Positions 12,060-23,549 of a stretch of DNA of 64,000 nt are shown here, piece by piece. Origin of the DNA: Prunus persica (Eukaryota; Streptophyta; Magnoliopsida; Rosales; Rosaceae); the NCBI RefSeq assembly GCF_000346465.2, contig NC_034015.1:461019-525018 (forward strand), in the 5' to 3' direction. The translations under genes and the position numbers were made by a program. A model generated the notes under the pieces. The model made no database searches. It saw nothing but the letters and a program-made list of their open reading frames with translations, and was not told where the DNA came from. Within the stretch, counting starts at the first letter, position 1. Each line of letters opens with the position of its first letter.

Positions 12060-13580
12060 CAAAAAGACGACGGTAAATCACCGTCGTGTATTCGGTTTTT
12101 CAATGGTCGTGGAATCCACCGTCATCTTTTCCCTCATAAACCACGACGCTAAATCACCGTCGTTGTTAAAATATACAACGTCATCAACAAATACAAAACG
12201 ACGTCTTTGTACTGCAAAAAGATCTAAAAAAGCAGTCGAGGATGAGAATAGACGACCAACTCTCTAAAAAAACCGTCGTTAAAAAGGAAAAATATGACAC
12301 ATATTAAGAGAACAAGGCCGCAAGATAGACATACAACGACGAAAATAAAAAAACGACGCCGTTAAATATCATTTTCACGACAATAAAAAATTTGACGTCT
12401 TTAAATACATTAGAAGACGACGTTATTGATACCTACTACGTCGCATATATAAAAACAGCCGTCGTAAAATTAATTTTCCACTTCGATTTTTCGATAAAAG
12501 ATGACGTGGAAATAGTTGTCAGTGTCATTATTTACGACGTATGTATTTATTGAGTAGACGTTGAAAAACGAAACAACGTCGGTTACAAATATATGAGAGT
12601 CGTATTACAAAATTTATACGTCATATTTTCAGAAACAAACAACGACGATAAATATTAGACGTTGTTAAATAAAACAACGTCGGAAAACAATAAAAACAGA
12701 CGTGTTTAGTCTGCTAAAGTTCTAGAAAATAGTCGAGGATGAGAATAGACGACCAACTCAAACAAATCACCGTCGTTAAAAAGGAAAAATATGACACATG
12801 TTAAAAGAACAAGGCCGCAAGATATACATACAACGACGACAACTAAAATACTACGCCGTTAAATATAATTTACACGACAAGAAAAAATATGACGTCTTTA
12901 AATACATGAGAAGACGACGTTATTGAAATATACTACGTCTCTTATTTACAAACAACCGTCGTGAAATAAATTTTCCACTTCGATTTTTCTAAAAAAGATG
13001 ACGTGGAAATAGTTGTCAGTGTCATTATTTACGACGTATGTATTTATACAGTTGACGTTGAAATGCGAAACAACGTCGGTGGCATTTATATAGTCGACGT
13101 TGTATTTATATCTATCATCATTACTCACGACGCACTTAATAATATAGACGACGTTGAACTTCTAAACAACGTCGGTTCCAAATAAATGAGAGCCGTATTA
13201 CAGAACATATAGACGGCGTTGATTATGATGAGAGCCGTATTACAAATAACGTCGTTTAATTGTTATTAGACGGCGGTTATAATGAATTTCCGTCGGAATT
13301 CATTTCGTTCCTCTTCGTTTATAAAAGAACTTGCGACGTGGAAAATGTATGATGACGTCGTATTTTTTAACGTTCAGATTATATATCTCGTTTTTTAGAC
13401 GTCGGTATTATGGGATTGGAGTCGTGTTATTTTGAATTACATGGCGGTTCTTAATCCTTCCCCGACGTGATATCCTGAATAATTGCTTCACAATAGCGTC
13501 GTGGTTCTTCATTGTTACGTTGCTTTAAGACGTCGGTAAATATGCTGAATAACTGGTTCACAATAACGTCGTGTTTTATT
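12060..13580. repeat. Subterminal ACGAC-motif array (transposon 3' side)
   Basis: Dozens of degenerate copies of ACGACGGT/ACCGTCGT, GACGTC and CGACGTGG occur in both orientations every 15-40 bp, often paired as short palindromes such as GACGACGGT-AAATC-ACCGTCGT near 12066. In En/Spm the subterminal repeats are binding sites of the TNPA protein; by analogy these are likely binding sites of the element's own DNA-binding protein. An internal direct duplication (offset 497 bp) is listed separately. Confidence 0.85.
12215..13100 (+). repeat. Direct duplication, 497-bp offset, within subterminal array
   Basis: The block starting GTCGAGGATGAGAATAGACG at 12235 recurs at 12732 and stays alignable for about 360 bp (AAGGCCGCAAGATA, CCACTTCGATTTTTC and GTTGTCAGTGTCATTATTTA are in both). 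The copies differ by scattered substitutions and small indels, so the duplication is not recent. It has doubled the number of motif sites on this side. Confidence 0.85.
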
Positions 13581-13655
13581 TGAACGTAGAAAGTGAAGAA
13601 ATCACATTACAATATATTACAAAATTAATGTCATACACTGCCAATTACATAAGCA

Positions 13656-16600
13656 TCATTCAATCCATATATCTTCACACCCATCTCGAATATTTTGACC
13701 GCCTAACTCACCCACCAGTTCATCAAATGTGTCAACATTTGGCATCCCTCTAGTAAATGGCTCACACTCAATTATCACATCACCTAAGACTTCATCACCA
13801 ATAACATCATTATATTCTCTATTAGGCATTGATAACACTACCGACCAACCACGATGCATCGGGTCGTCAACAAAAAATATTTGTTTGACTTGAGAAGCCA
13901 AAACAAATTGGTCATTCCTATGTCCAATTTTACTCAAATCTACAAGGGTAAATCCAAGTTCGTCGACTACAAGACCAGAACTATCTATCCAATCACACCT
14001 AAAGACTGGGATTGTAAACTTTTGGTAGTCAAGGTTCCAAATTTCTTGAATGACACCATAGAAACCCATATTTGAGAGAATTGGGTTTTTATCCTTGGCA
14101 CTAGCAACTTGCATGGTATGTGCAAGTAAATAAACTCCACTATTTTGAGTTGTCCGCACATCATCTTGTGCCTTGATATTGAATTTAATACCTTTAATAA
14201 GATAGCTCCTATATAATGGCACTGACATGTTTGGACCAGCTGCTAGCCACCTTAAATTTTCTGATACGCCATGATTGTCTTCCTCAAGTTCACTTTGAAC
14301 CTGCAAATTAATCATATCTTAATTCAATCTAACATATAAATAAGAAGAAAATTAAAAGAGAAATATGTTATTCAACAACATATACCTTGAAGCGTAGTCA
14401 TTGAATGAAAGTGCTATTGTGCTTATCCTGCAGCCACTTTGTTCTCTTTCTAAATTTTGGATAAGCAATCTTGATGTGGATCATATGTTGCCTACATGAC
14501 ACGAAAAATTCAAGCATTACGGTCCCAAATATAGAAGATAAACATAAGAAATAATTTAAAATGGAAACTTAAAGAATAAAGCTCATACGTACTCGATATA
14601 AGGTAGGACTTCCTCCGTATTCTCCAAGACATATAGATGTGCTTGATTCAACAGGTCCTGATCAACTACGCTCACTGTGCAACCTGATAATGGCTTTGAA
14701 AGTCCCATTTTTTGGCTTGAAGGCACTCCAACTGTACTAACATCAGATAAATGCTGAGTACAAAACTCTACCGCTTCTTCAGCTATATACCGCTCAGCAA
14801 TGCAACCTTCGGGACGAGTACGATTTTGAACATACCCCTTCAGCACTTTCATATATCTTTCAAACGGATACATCCACCTAAAATATACTGGCCCACATAG
14901 ACGAACTTCTCTGACAAGATGTACTACTAGATGAACCATGATATCAAAGAATGAAGGGGGAAAGTACTTCTCAAGCAAACACAGAGTAACTACTACATCT
15001 TCTTCCAACTTATCTAGCTTGGAAACATCAACAGTCTTTGCACATATAGCATTGAAGAAGAAGCACAAACGAGTTATTGCATACCTTGCAGGCTTCTCCA
15101 AAACAGAACGAATTGCCACAGGGAGCAATTGTTGCATTAAGGTATGACAATCATGTGATTTAAGGCCAAGAAGTCTTGAATCTTGTAAAGATACAAGATT
15201 TTTAATATTTGAAGAATAACCTTCAGGGACCTTCATACCATAGAAAGAATTGCAAACCTCTCTCTTCTCTGCTCTTGACAAATTCCAAGGCCCAGGAGGC
15301 AAACGAGTACGTCTTTCTCCATACTCGGGTTGCAAATCAGTTTTGACCCCCATGTTCAATAAATCTAATCGAGCAGCAATCCCATCTTTATTTTTTCCAG
15401 GGATCTCCAGCAATGTACCAATGATACTATCGCAAACATTCTTCTCAATGTGCATAACATCTAGGGCATGCCTCACAGGAAGGTATTTCCAATACTCGAG
15501 ATCAAAGAATATTGATTTCTTCTTCCAACAAACTCTGTCACCATTTTCAACCATATGCAGCACTTCTTCTCCGGTTAATGGCTCAGGAGGTATGCCATAT
15601 TCATGTTTCCCATTAAAAGCTTTACGTTGCCTCCTATATGGATGATTGATTGGTAACCATTTTCTATGCCCAATGTAACAAATTTTGTGGCCATTTCTCA
15701 ACCTGTGACTAGGTGTATCATCGCCGCATATTGGACAAGCTTTATATCCTTTAACAACACAACCAGATAAGTTTCCATAGGCGGGGAAATCATTAATTGT
15801 CCACATTAATGCAGCTCTGAGTGTAAAGTATTCTCCATTATGTGCATCATACACTCCTCTAATCCCAACCCACAAGGATTTTAAATCATCAATCAAAGGC
15901 TCCAAGTAGACGTCTATATCATTTCCGGGTTGTTTAGGACCGAAAATCAATAAGGTTAACATCATGAACTTTCGTTTCATGCACAGCCATGGAGGGAGAT
16001 TATATGTAACTAAGATAACCGGCCAACAACTATATCTGCTACTTAGAGAACTGTGGGGATTGAATCCATCAGATGAAAGAGCCAATCTCAAGTTTCTCGG
16101 CTCATTACCAAACTCAGGCCATTTATCATCAAGAAGTTTCCAAGACGGGGAATCCGCCGGATGAGACATCTGACCGTCAATTGATTTTCTAGCAGCATGC
16201 CACCAAGTCAAACTCTTAGCTGTCTCATGTGATTGAAACATCCTTTTAAACCTTGGAATTGGGGGAAAATACCACACCACCTTCGCTGGCACACCTTCTT
16301 TCAAGATTGAATCTTTGCCTTCCTTCCACCTTGAGATACCACAAGTAGGACAATTAGTTGAATCCTCATACTCCTTCCTATACAAGATGCAATCATTGGG
16401 GCATGCGTGCATTTTCTCATAACTCAGCCCCAATGCACACAAAGTCTTTTTAGCCTCATACATGGAGGTTGGTATTGTATTTCCTTCTGGAAGCAAATCG
16501 CCTTGAAGTATCAATAATTCTGTAAAACAGACATCACTCATCCCATGTTTTGCCTTCAAATTATACAACTTCACTAATGCCGATAACTTCGTGTACTTTC

Positions 16601-17015
16601 TACAACCAGGGTACACTGGTTGATCTCCATCCCCAATCACATTGGCAAACTCATACGGATCCGAACCAAAATCACCAAAATCATTATCATCCATATCAAT
16701 TTATTCAGACACAAAACTGTACCTACTATGGCCATCATCTTCTTCAACATTTCTACTAGCATTAGTAGTTGCTTCCCAAGGTTCTCCGTGAAATGTCCAA
16801 TTCTTATAGCTTTGGTCAATTCCATTAAAGTATAAGTGATCCCTTATAATTCCAACCCCAAACAACTTCAAATTAACACATTTAACACATGGACAACGGA
16901 TATGTGTTGTAGTTAGAAGATTTTCTACAGCAAAGTTCAAAAATGCTTCCACCCCAAATTCATATGCCTTCGATCTTCTATCCGAGTGCATCCATGACTT
17001 ATCCATCTCCGACAC
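13656..17015 (-). pseudogene. CACTA TNP2-type transposase, broken by two nonsense codons
   Basis: Inferred exons on the minus strand are 17015-14593, 14491-14386 and 14300-13656, with GT-AG introns of 101 and 85 bp; the phases fit and the total is 1,058 codons. Domains in order: a transposase-associated domain (MDKSWMHSDRRSKAYEFGV, CPCVKC), the tnp2 transposase core (CPNDCILYRKEY, CPTCG, then HALDVMHIEKNVCDS), DUF4218 (LPPGPWNLSRAEKREV through PFERYMKVLKGYVQN) and DUF4216 (about FRCDWID to FFVDDP). It would cut and join the transposon ends. Two stops interrupt an otherwise clean frame: TAA at 16701-16703, after the first domain and in the same frame as the core, and TGA at 14398-14400, where relatives have Trp (FIQ-W-LRFK). 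An internal ATG at 16694 could start a 703-residue protein from the core on, but it too would lack DUF4216. Confidence 0.92.
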
Positions 17016-17576
17016 TATAACCTATTATCTATAATAAAGTGAAAATACAGGCAATGACCATCACTATAGCAGATTATACAATGATCTAATCGCAAGTAAT
17101 ACACAACAGAGACGACGGGTTTTAAACAAAAACAGACGTATTTGGCATATATAGACGACGGATTTTCAACAGACGTCGTCTATTATAAGTAATACAAACG
17201 ACGGTTTATGAAAAAACCGTCGTGTATAAATAATACAACGACGGTAGTTTAAAAAAACCGTCGTGTAATCGTCGTCGTACGCCTTAAAATTCGTCGTGTC
17301 TCAGTTTATTTTCAAGAACACAAAACCCATTAAGAACACAACATATATATGAAACCAAGCAAGAAACCAACATATACATGAAACCAAGCATGAAAACAAT
17401 AAATCCATTCCCAATTCAACATAACATAGGGTGATTAAAAGATACGACAAAATTAAATCCATTCCCAATTCAACATAACAGATAATGTAATCCATGAACC
17501 CATTAAACAGAAAATCCATGAACCCATACCTATAAGCACATTATTAACAGATCGCAAAGCATACACATAAAACCCT

Positions 17577-17830
17577 TTAACAAAACAACCTAATATAACT
17601 CGAATCGTTACTAGAATCATCACTCGAATCTCCATCTTCATTATCAGTTTCTTCCTTCGTAGGTACTATTTGCTCCCCATCATTGGTGCACTTTGCACCT
17701 TCTCCAGAGCGGAAAATGACAAGATCAAATAAAGGTGTACTTTTGCTGAAAATCAACACAAAAAGACACAGATCACCAACTTCCAAATGATTGTCACGCA
17801 CAACGTCCATCCAACCACGCGCGTTTTAAA
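17577..17830 (-). pseudogene. Captured B3 DNA-binding domain fragment
   Basis: The minus-strand frame reads GWMDVVRDNHLEVGDLCLF and then FDLVIFRSGEG, followed by an Asp/Glu/Ser-rich tail ending at 17577. The pattern GW..(F/V)V.DN.LEVGD.C.F.L....F.V.IFR is the C-terminal half of the plant B3 DNA-binding fold (REM-type is the best fit from memory). Only about 45 residues of the domain, normally near 100, can be read; upstream the frame decays. It lies on the same strand as the transposon genes, between them. No transposon protein that I know needs a B3 domain, so capture of a host gene piece is most likely. An untested alternative is that it is an extra exon of the transposon. Confidence 0.65.
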
Positions 17831-17885
17831 CGTCGAAGAAAACCAAGGCGAAAGTTCTACAAGATTCAGGCGTGGTTGGATGGAC
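17805..17885. repeat. Perfect 16-bp inverted repeat at the B3 fragment edge
   Basis: GTCCATCCAACCACGC (17805-17820) and GCGTGGTTGGATGGAC (17870-17885) are exact complements around a 49-bp loop. The left arm lies in the B3-coding frame, so the right arm is an inverted copy of B3 coding sequence and probably marks a capture or repair junction. Confidence 0.85.
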
Positions 17886-18977
17886 ACGACGGAACTCATT
17901 TTCAATTAAGAACGTAGGCCGTCATTTTGAAGCTTCATTTTTCGGATTAATTTTAAATTTATTTTGAATTTTTTATATAACGACGACTGAAAAACCACGT
18001 CGGTGTTAAGAAATTAAAGACGCTGTAAATTATATAAACCGACTTACATATTAAAATGTCGTCGTCTAAAGCGTAAACCATGTCGTATGTTTTTCTGTAC
18101 GACGTAAAATATGTATTCCACGACGCAACCACCGTCGTTAAAAATTAATACCCTAAACCCATAAAACTAAATTATACAATTTAAAAAATTAAGTTTATAA
18201 AAGGTTTTATGGTTTTAAAGCCTAACATATACCCTAGACTACCCAAAAATTATACTTTAAAAATAAACCCCAATAAATAACAACCCTAATCTCTAAACCC
18301 TAGACTCTAAACCCTAAACCATAAAACTAGAAGTGATTTTATGACTCATCAAAACAATTTTGTTTTGGATGATCATTTTAAATTTTTGTTATTCAAAATG
18401 AATTTTTTCAAGGTTTATGTGGAAGAAAATATATTAATGACTTCATAGGAGTTGACTTTTCAATTTTCTGATTTATTTTAAATTTATTTTGAATATTTTG
18501 ATATAAAAATAATAAAATATTCTTACCACAACAACAAACCACGTCGGTGTTAATAAATTGTAGACGTTGTAAATTGTAATAGACTACTAAGTCGTTAAAA
18601 TGACGTCGTTAAAATGAGAAACCATGGCGGCTATTTAACTATACGACGTAAAATATATATTCCACGACTTAACCGCTGTCGTTACATAAACGTCGTCGAT
18701 GATACCCTGAACCCTTAAGAAATTGAAGATGTTGTAAACCATAAACGACTCAATTGTTCAAAGAACGTCGTCTAACTATATTTTTACGTCGTATTTGTTT
18801 AAAACACGAAACAACAAAATACGACGGTTTTTGACTTTATTAGGTCGTTGGAAAAGTATTACACGTCGGTTAAGCAATTTGTATGTTTGTTTTTTTTTTA
18901 ATTTAAGAAAACCTCAACAAATTTTTACATTACATATTATAGAGAAAATTTGTACATTATACATAAATATTAAGTGT

Positions 18978-21900
18978 TCAATAATTGCCCTGTTTAATAA
19001 TTTGGAAAACAAACTCTGCCCATTCATTCCGGACTTCATCAATGGCTTCTTGGGGGTATGAAGCTTCCTGGTTTCCCTTGGCATACTGCATAAACAATGA
19101 CTATTAGGGTTTATAAATAAAAAGAAATTCAATCACAGACGACGATATTTTTCATAATCGACGTAGTATATCCATTCAACGACGTTAATTTTACATGACC
19201 GTCGTTGATAATACAAAAAAGACGTGAAATGTATGAAGGTAATTTCTTCTTACCTTATTCTCAAACCCCAAGGAAGGATCCATGATGATGTCCCTCATGA
19301 AGCGCATCACATAATACCCGCATTCGACATTGCTGGGTTGCTTTGGTGTGCCTGAGAGAGTTTTCCAAATTACATTTTTACGTCCTGCTCGGGCTATGTG
19401 GGTATTATATATTTTTAAAGCACTGTTCACGATGTTTTTCGCCTCTTCGTCGACCACACGATGACCTGGCAGAGGATCTAGAAAATAGACGGTCTCCTTC
19501 TTTGCTCTTACAATCAGCAAGATCCAATGACGGCTGCACAAAATTAATATAAAAACGACGGTTATTTACAAAAACGACGTATTATAGTATTTCACACGAC
19601 GAAATAAAGTAGATAACGACGACATTATATATTTATCACGACGATAAATAAATACCGACGTGGTTAGTAGTTTCAAACGACTAAATAAAATAAAACACCG
19701 ACGTGGTTAGTTTATAAGCTGTCATTTATTGAAAATCATAAAAACAAAATCCTAAGGAGACTAACCCTGGATTGTAAGGCATCATGAAAATCTGTTCACC
19801 GTCTGTCTTCTGAAGTCGAGCTGCTACCAGTCGTGATCTTTCAGTTATTGTGCCAGAGTTGGCACTAACTGTAGCAGGGTCGATAAAGCCAACCATGCTG
19901 CACATATTGGCTTGTTTCAAAACATCGTGTAAGTACCTAAATACATAAAATAATATAAACAAGTCAGCACAAACAAACACGACGGTTATGTATAAAAAAA
20001 CGACGTATTATAATATTTCACACGACGTACTGAAATAGATGAGGACGTTATAATATATTTATCACGACGGTAGTTAGTTAAGACGACGTGGTTAGTTAGT
20101 TAAGATGACGCAATATATAAACCAACGAGGTATTATTTTAGAAGTACAAACCTCATATATACAGCCAATACAGTAGCTCCAATTTCTTCCATGCCTGCAA
20201 ATTGTGTAATATCTTCAGGCAGGAGGAAGGTATCGCGCTCACCACCAAACACCTCCTTATCAATTGTAAATTGGAGTGTCTTATCCTCAGGCAGGAGTGT
20301 CGTTTCCACAAAACGACAAAGGGTTTTTAAAGAAGATGGCGCCTCCATATTTGAATAAGCACCAACTTCAATAACCTGTTTAAAGAAATAAAAAAAATGA
20401 CGTGGTAATTCAACAAAGACGACGGTTTAAGGAATAAAACGTCGTCTTAAAAATATTTAAACGACGGTAAAAAAACTGTCGTGGTAATTCAATAAAGACG
20501 ACGGTTTTATGAATAAAGCGTCGTCTGAAACCATTTAAACGACGGTGCAAAAACCGTCGTTTAAATATTTTATTACGTCTTAAAAAAAGTCCGCCGTCTA
20601 AGTTTTAAACAAACGACGGATTAAATAAAAATATCGACGTCTGAAATTTTGAAAAACAAATAAAAAAGGCAAAGTTATGTGAACATACCTTGTCGTCATG
20701 CTTTTCTTCATCTTCTTTCTCCTTTTCTTCTTCCTTCTCTTCATCTCTTTTTTCTTCTTCCTTCTCTTCATCTGGCTGATGTTTCCCCATTTTGGCAGTA
20801 TCATCCTCCAAATGTAGGGATCTCACATCACCTCCAGAGCAGCTAGCTTTGTCAGACATTGGATTTTTGGGGCTTTGGCTAATTCTTGGTTTAAGCATGC
20901 TTGGATCAAAATTGGGAATTAATTGGGAAAGCTGACTCTGGAAATGCTCCCTCTCAGCCTCTACCAATTGTTTTGTCCTAGCCTCCATCCTTAAGGCCTC
21001 TTCCCTTGCCTTAGCCTCCATCTTTTTAGTCTCTTCTTGAAGGAGAACTCTTAAACTGTCCTTCAAACGGTCGTCAAAGCTCACCCTCTGTGGTTTGGGC
21101 AAATTGAAATATTGCCTTGGGGAAACACCAGCACCAACTCCCCTCACTCTGCCTGGATGCTCGGGGCCCAAAGCCATGGTCAGCACATCATTGCTGCCAT
21201 CTACTCTGACTTTGCCTTCCGAGACTTGTTTCTGCAATTCATCCTAAAAAAAGATAAACAAAAAAACACACGACGGTTATTTATGTACAAACGACGTATT
21301 ATATAATTTCACACGACGCAATAACGTATAAACCGACGTTATTATAACTTATCACGACGGTAGTTATACCGACGTGGTTATTTATTTAAAACGACGAAAT
21401 GAATAAACAACCGACGTCTTATGCTATAATTAAAGAAAACAGAGTAGTGATTCCTATTTAGACCGTTAACGACGTTTTTAAAAAAGTTTCGACGTGGTAA
21501 TATCATTCACACGACGCAAAAATGAACCACCGACGTCTTATGCTATAATTACAGAAAACATAGTAGTGATTCCTATTTAGACCTTTAACGACGTTTTTAA
21601 AAACTTTTCGACGTGGTAATATCATTCACACGACGAAAAATATAACATACGACGTAATAAGAATAATTCACAGTTTAATAAAAATTTAAAACAGAGTGAT
21701 AGTAGGCTTACAATTAATTTTGCTTTCTCTGCCACCTTTGGATCAGGGATGTTACCATGTTTGTCCTGTCTAGCTCTCTTCCATAAGGTAGATCGATCAA
21801 TTTCTACCCCAGGCATGGTTTCCTCCAATTGATCCTCCAATCCAGCATATCCTTTTCGAGACAATCGATGATTGTACTCGAGTTTCTCCCTAATCTGTGC

Positions 21901-22521
21901 ATGTTGAGAATGCACAGACTCAAAATCTTTAGATAGCCTTGAAGCTACAAAGGCATCCCATTGTGCTTTCTCTATGAATTTATATGTTTCAGGGGGTTGG
22001 CTTAATTTCTCCCTGTCATTGGTGTATGGAAGGATATAATGCCTCGTTAGTGTAGACTTGAAATCCTTCCATTTCTTGGAAGCAGAAGCTAAAACAGAGG
22101 TCTTGCCCCCTTGGCCTACAACAAAAGCCATGTCAACTGCTTCCCAAATCTGCTCCTTTATATCCTTGGGGATTTGGGACCATTTCTTGTCCACAAGTGG
22201 GATCCTGGAGCGTGCCAACACACCAATATACGACTGCATCTCAATATGTGCTTGGCCAACACCTTTCCCCCTTTTATTGTACTCAACAATTGGCCTCAGT
22301 TTCTGAAGCTTTCTCTTCACAACACGAGGCATTGTGCTCATACCTCGACCAGTCTTTGAATCATCAGAGATTGTTGTCTGGCTGGTTTGTTCTGTCTCAG
22401 CAGATGATGAAGCAAACTTCATCTTCTTCGAAGACTTCATCTCCTTCGAAGACTTGTCTTGAGGAGCTACCATTCCAAGCTTCTTGGAGCCAGAATCCTT
22501 AGTTTGTTGTTGAGAAACCAT
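18978..22521 (-). CDS. CACTA accessory protein: Transposase_24-like plus Ulp1/C48 protease
   Basis: Six inferred coding exons on the minus strand: 22521-21712, 21243-20689, 20375-20152, 19936-19766, 19533-19254 and 19085-18978. All junctions are GT-AG, phases agree and no stop interrupts, giving 715 residues. Residues 1-270 have a basic Lys-rich start and a plant transposase (Ptta/En/Spm, Transposase_24) pattern: KWSQIPKDIKEQIWEAV, KKWKDFKSTLTRHYI, SRKGYAGLEDQL. Residues 270-455 continue with a coiled-coil stretch rich in EAKAREEALRMEAR and a Glu/Lys run. The C-terminal part is a C48 (SUMO-protease) domain with the catalytic residues visible: His in GRHWILLIV, Asp in YFLDPL, and Gln and Cys in KQPSNVECGYYV. 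A 5' non-coding exon appears to end at 23208, with its intron at 22536-23207. Its introns are full of the ACGAC motif while its exons are free of it. The first part probably binds transposon DNA; the substrate of the protease is unknown. TNP2 next door is broken but this gene looks intact. Confidence 0.88.
21411..21650 (+). repeat. 119-bp tandem duplication in a transposon intron
   Basis: CCGACGTCTTATGCTATAAT at 21411 recurs at 21530, and the copies stay aligned through GTAGTGATTCCTATTTAGAC and CGACGTGGTAATATCATTCA. It lies in the first coding intron of the Transposase_24/Ulp1 gene and adds more motif copies. Confidence 0.9.
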
Positions 22522-23549
22522 TTTAACAGACAAAACTGCAAGTGAAAATATTTCAGGAAAACATTAAGAACACAAACGACGGTATTAAAAAAATACGACG
22601 TATGATATGATTTTAGACGACGCAATGAAATAATCTCAGACGTAATAAATGTTTAAAACCATTATTTATATAACGTCGTGGTATATATGTTCACACGACG
22701 TCAATAGTAATACACCGTCGTGGTAAACTATTATTTATATAACGTCGTGGTATTTATATTCATACGACGTCAATAGTAATACACCGTCGTGGTATTAACA
22801 TTCACACGACGTAAAACAATAAGATATTTTGTCGTCTATATTAGATACCAACCCTAGTTTCTTTTTCTTTATATTTTATCAAATAAGGGAAAAACAAAAA
22901 CCATTGTTCAGAGAAATCAAACCTGCAATTAAACAAGCATATAAAAAAAGACTATTATTTTAAAAACAACTTTGTCAATTTTCAGACGACGCTAGAACAA
23001 CTGACGAACCGTCGTGGTCTACCGTCGTCTTATTTAGTTGAGGTAGTTGTCTTCAAAGTTGGAAACTTTCCCTCTTTGTCTGTATATTTTATCAAACTTG
23101 GAAAGAAGTAAAATGATTTTGGCCAGAAAAAAGGTAAAAAGATTTTTCAAACAAAAAACGTATGAGCATGCAAAACAGTAACCAAAATAGTGAAAATGAA
23201 AGCTTACCTTTTGCGTGCAATGAAAGCAAGAGGAAGATGATCGATGTTTAAGTTCAGAGACGACGAAGAAGACGAGAGGAAGACGATGAGAAACTCTGAC
23301 AATGCTCTGACAAGGAAAAAAGACGAAAAGGTTTCTCTGGAGATTGAAATTTTTAATCGGGTTTGGAAACAGTGCATGTGTAAGTCGAAAAGTTGCTTAC
23401 ATATAAAACCATTTCAAAAAAATAATACGGCGGTTACATTTAACTACGTCGTTTTTAACTAACACGACGCAATATTTTTCGTTCGACGTGGAATCATTTC
23501 ATTTAACGTCGTTAGGTTTAATATAACCGACGTGGATTTTAATTTTTAA

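Larger units (their letters stand above)
17100..18880. repeat. Spacer between the two transposon genes, ACGAC-motif rich
   Basis: The same degenerate ACGACGGT/ACCGTCGT and CGACGTGG motifs as at the ends fill this interior spacer (clusters at 17100-17290, 17975-18140, 18535-18880). They are interrupted only by the B3-like reading frame (17577-17830) and an AT-rich patch (18180-18500) with telomere-like CCCTAAACCC fragments near 18295-18325. Confidence 0.75.

Noticed and set aside
12060..13580. Regularly spaced short repeats resembling a CRISPR-like array
   Set aside because: The repeats are 8-10 bp, degenerate and in both orientations within a plant CACTA transposon; there are no constant repeats with unique spacers.
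15250..15645. 131-codon plus-strand frame
   Set aside because: It is antisense to the TNP2 core, whose domain matches are clear on the other strand.
18290..18330. Interstitial telomere repeat (CCCTAAACCC-like)
   Set aside because: Only a few imperfect and irregular units occur (ACCCTAGACTCTAAACCCTA), too few to call a telomeric tract.
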